This document shows, piece by piece, positions 14,025-14,111 of a DNA stretch of 14,111 nucleotides. The stretch is from contig JAYVZE010000201.1 of NCBI GenBank assembly GCA_043783625.1, positions 1 through 14,111 on the forward strand, read 5' to 3'. The notes under the pieces are model-generated. The model was not told the DNA's origin and ran no database searches. It saw only the letters and a program-made list of their open reading frames with translations. Source of the DNA: JAFDVL01 sp043783625 (lineage in GTDB: Bacteria > Acidobacteriota > Blastocatellia > RBC074). Positions within the stretch are counted from its first letter, which is position 1, and each line of letters starts with the position of its first letter. Both the position numbers and the translations under genes were made by a program.

Positions 14025-14111
14025 AGGGGTTAAAAAGTAAAATAAGATAAGCGACGGAGAGCTTGCCCCAGCAATGGACTTTGAGAGCATTGTCAGAGCG
14101 AACCGTACCGG
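14025..14111. other. Right end of window, nothing assigned
   Basis: After the palindrome array there is an AT-rich stretch (TTAAAAAGTAAAATAAGATAAG) and then mixed sequence. An ATG at 14076 opens a frame to the window edge (MDFESIVRANRT), but it has no good ribosome site at a normal distance and is too short to judge. Confidence 0.4.

Noticed and set aside
13836..14111. Possible 5' end of a group II intron (GTGCGAC at 13836)
   Set aside because: The hairpins begin well upstream of that point and continue through it, and no domain V or reverse transcriptase is present in the window.

Overview
The window looks like a chromosomal stretch of a mid-GC bacterium. The signal peptides, secreted hypothetical proteins, a CotH kinase with EF-hands, and heptad-rich intergenic repeats would suit an Acidobacteriota (Blastocatellia-like) genome. 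That placement is inference from gene content, not from a marker gene.

Region 1 (2-1675, + strand): the end of a DppB-type and a complete DppC-type permease of an ABC oligopeptide/dipeptide importer, separated only by an 81-base inverted-repeat element. Region 2 (1679-6342, all - strand, converging on the transporter): an accessory block. In reading order it holds a staphylococcal-nuclease-like protein, a secreted lipocalin-like protein, a 54-residue orphan, a probable frameshifted small gene, a 49-residue orphan, a Lys/Ala/Pro-rich 187-residue protein, and a 568-residue exported protein. Three of the small genes were found by reading the - strand directly; they lie between larger genes and have no recognised family. 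The block also contains a strong 14-bp-stem hairpin and a 25-base near-perfect palindrome.

Region 3 (6343-6930): 588 bases without a convincing gene, holding an inverted-repeat element and, at its right end, a clear intrinsic terminator for the leftward OmpR-type response regulator (6931-7728). Between the regulator and purC sits a second, longer copy of the repeat with four perfect TGGTCAG heptamers, followed by a near-consensus sigma-70 promoter.

Region 4 (8031-13648, + strand): purC and a small Fis-type helix-turn-helix protein, then a tight secretory/membrane cluster: CotH kinase with four EF-hand-like loops, DUF4956 membrane protein (start overlaps the CotH stop), an exported protein with a roughly 75-residue glycine-rich insert, and an exported hypothetical protein.

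Region 5 (13649-14111): no protein gene is evident. Its first 290 bases fold into a series of well-formed nested hairpins and look like a structured noncoding RNA, possibly a HEARO/omega-RNA of the IscB type without a nuclease gene inside the window. Directly after it come four imperfect 18-base palindromes at 20-24-base spacing, which look like a binding-site array. Regions 2 and 5 are the parts most worth a second look.
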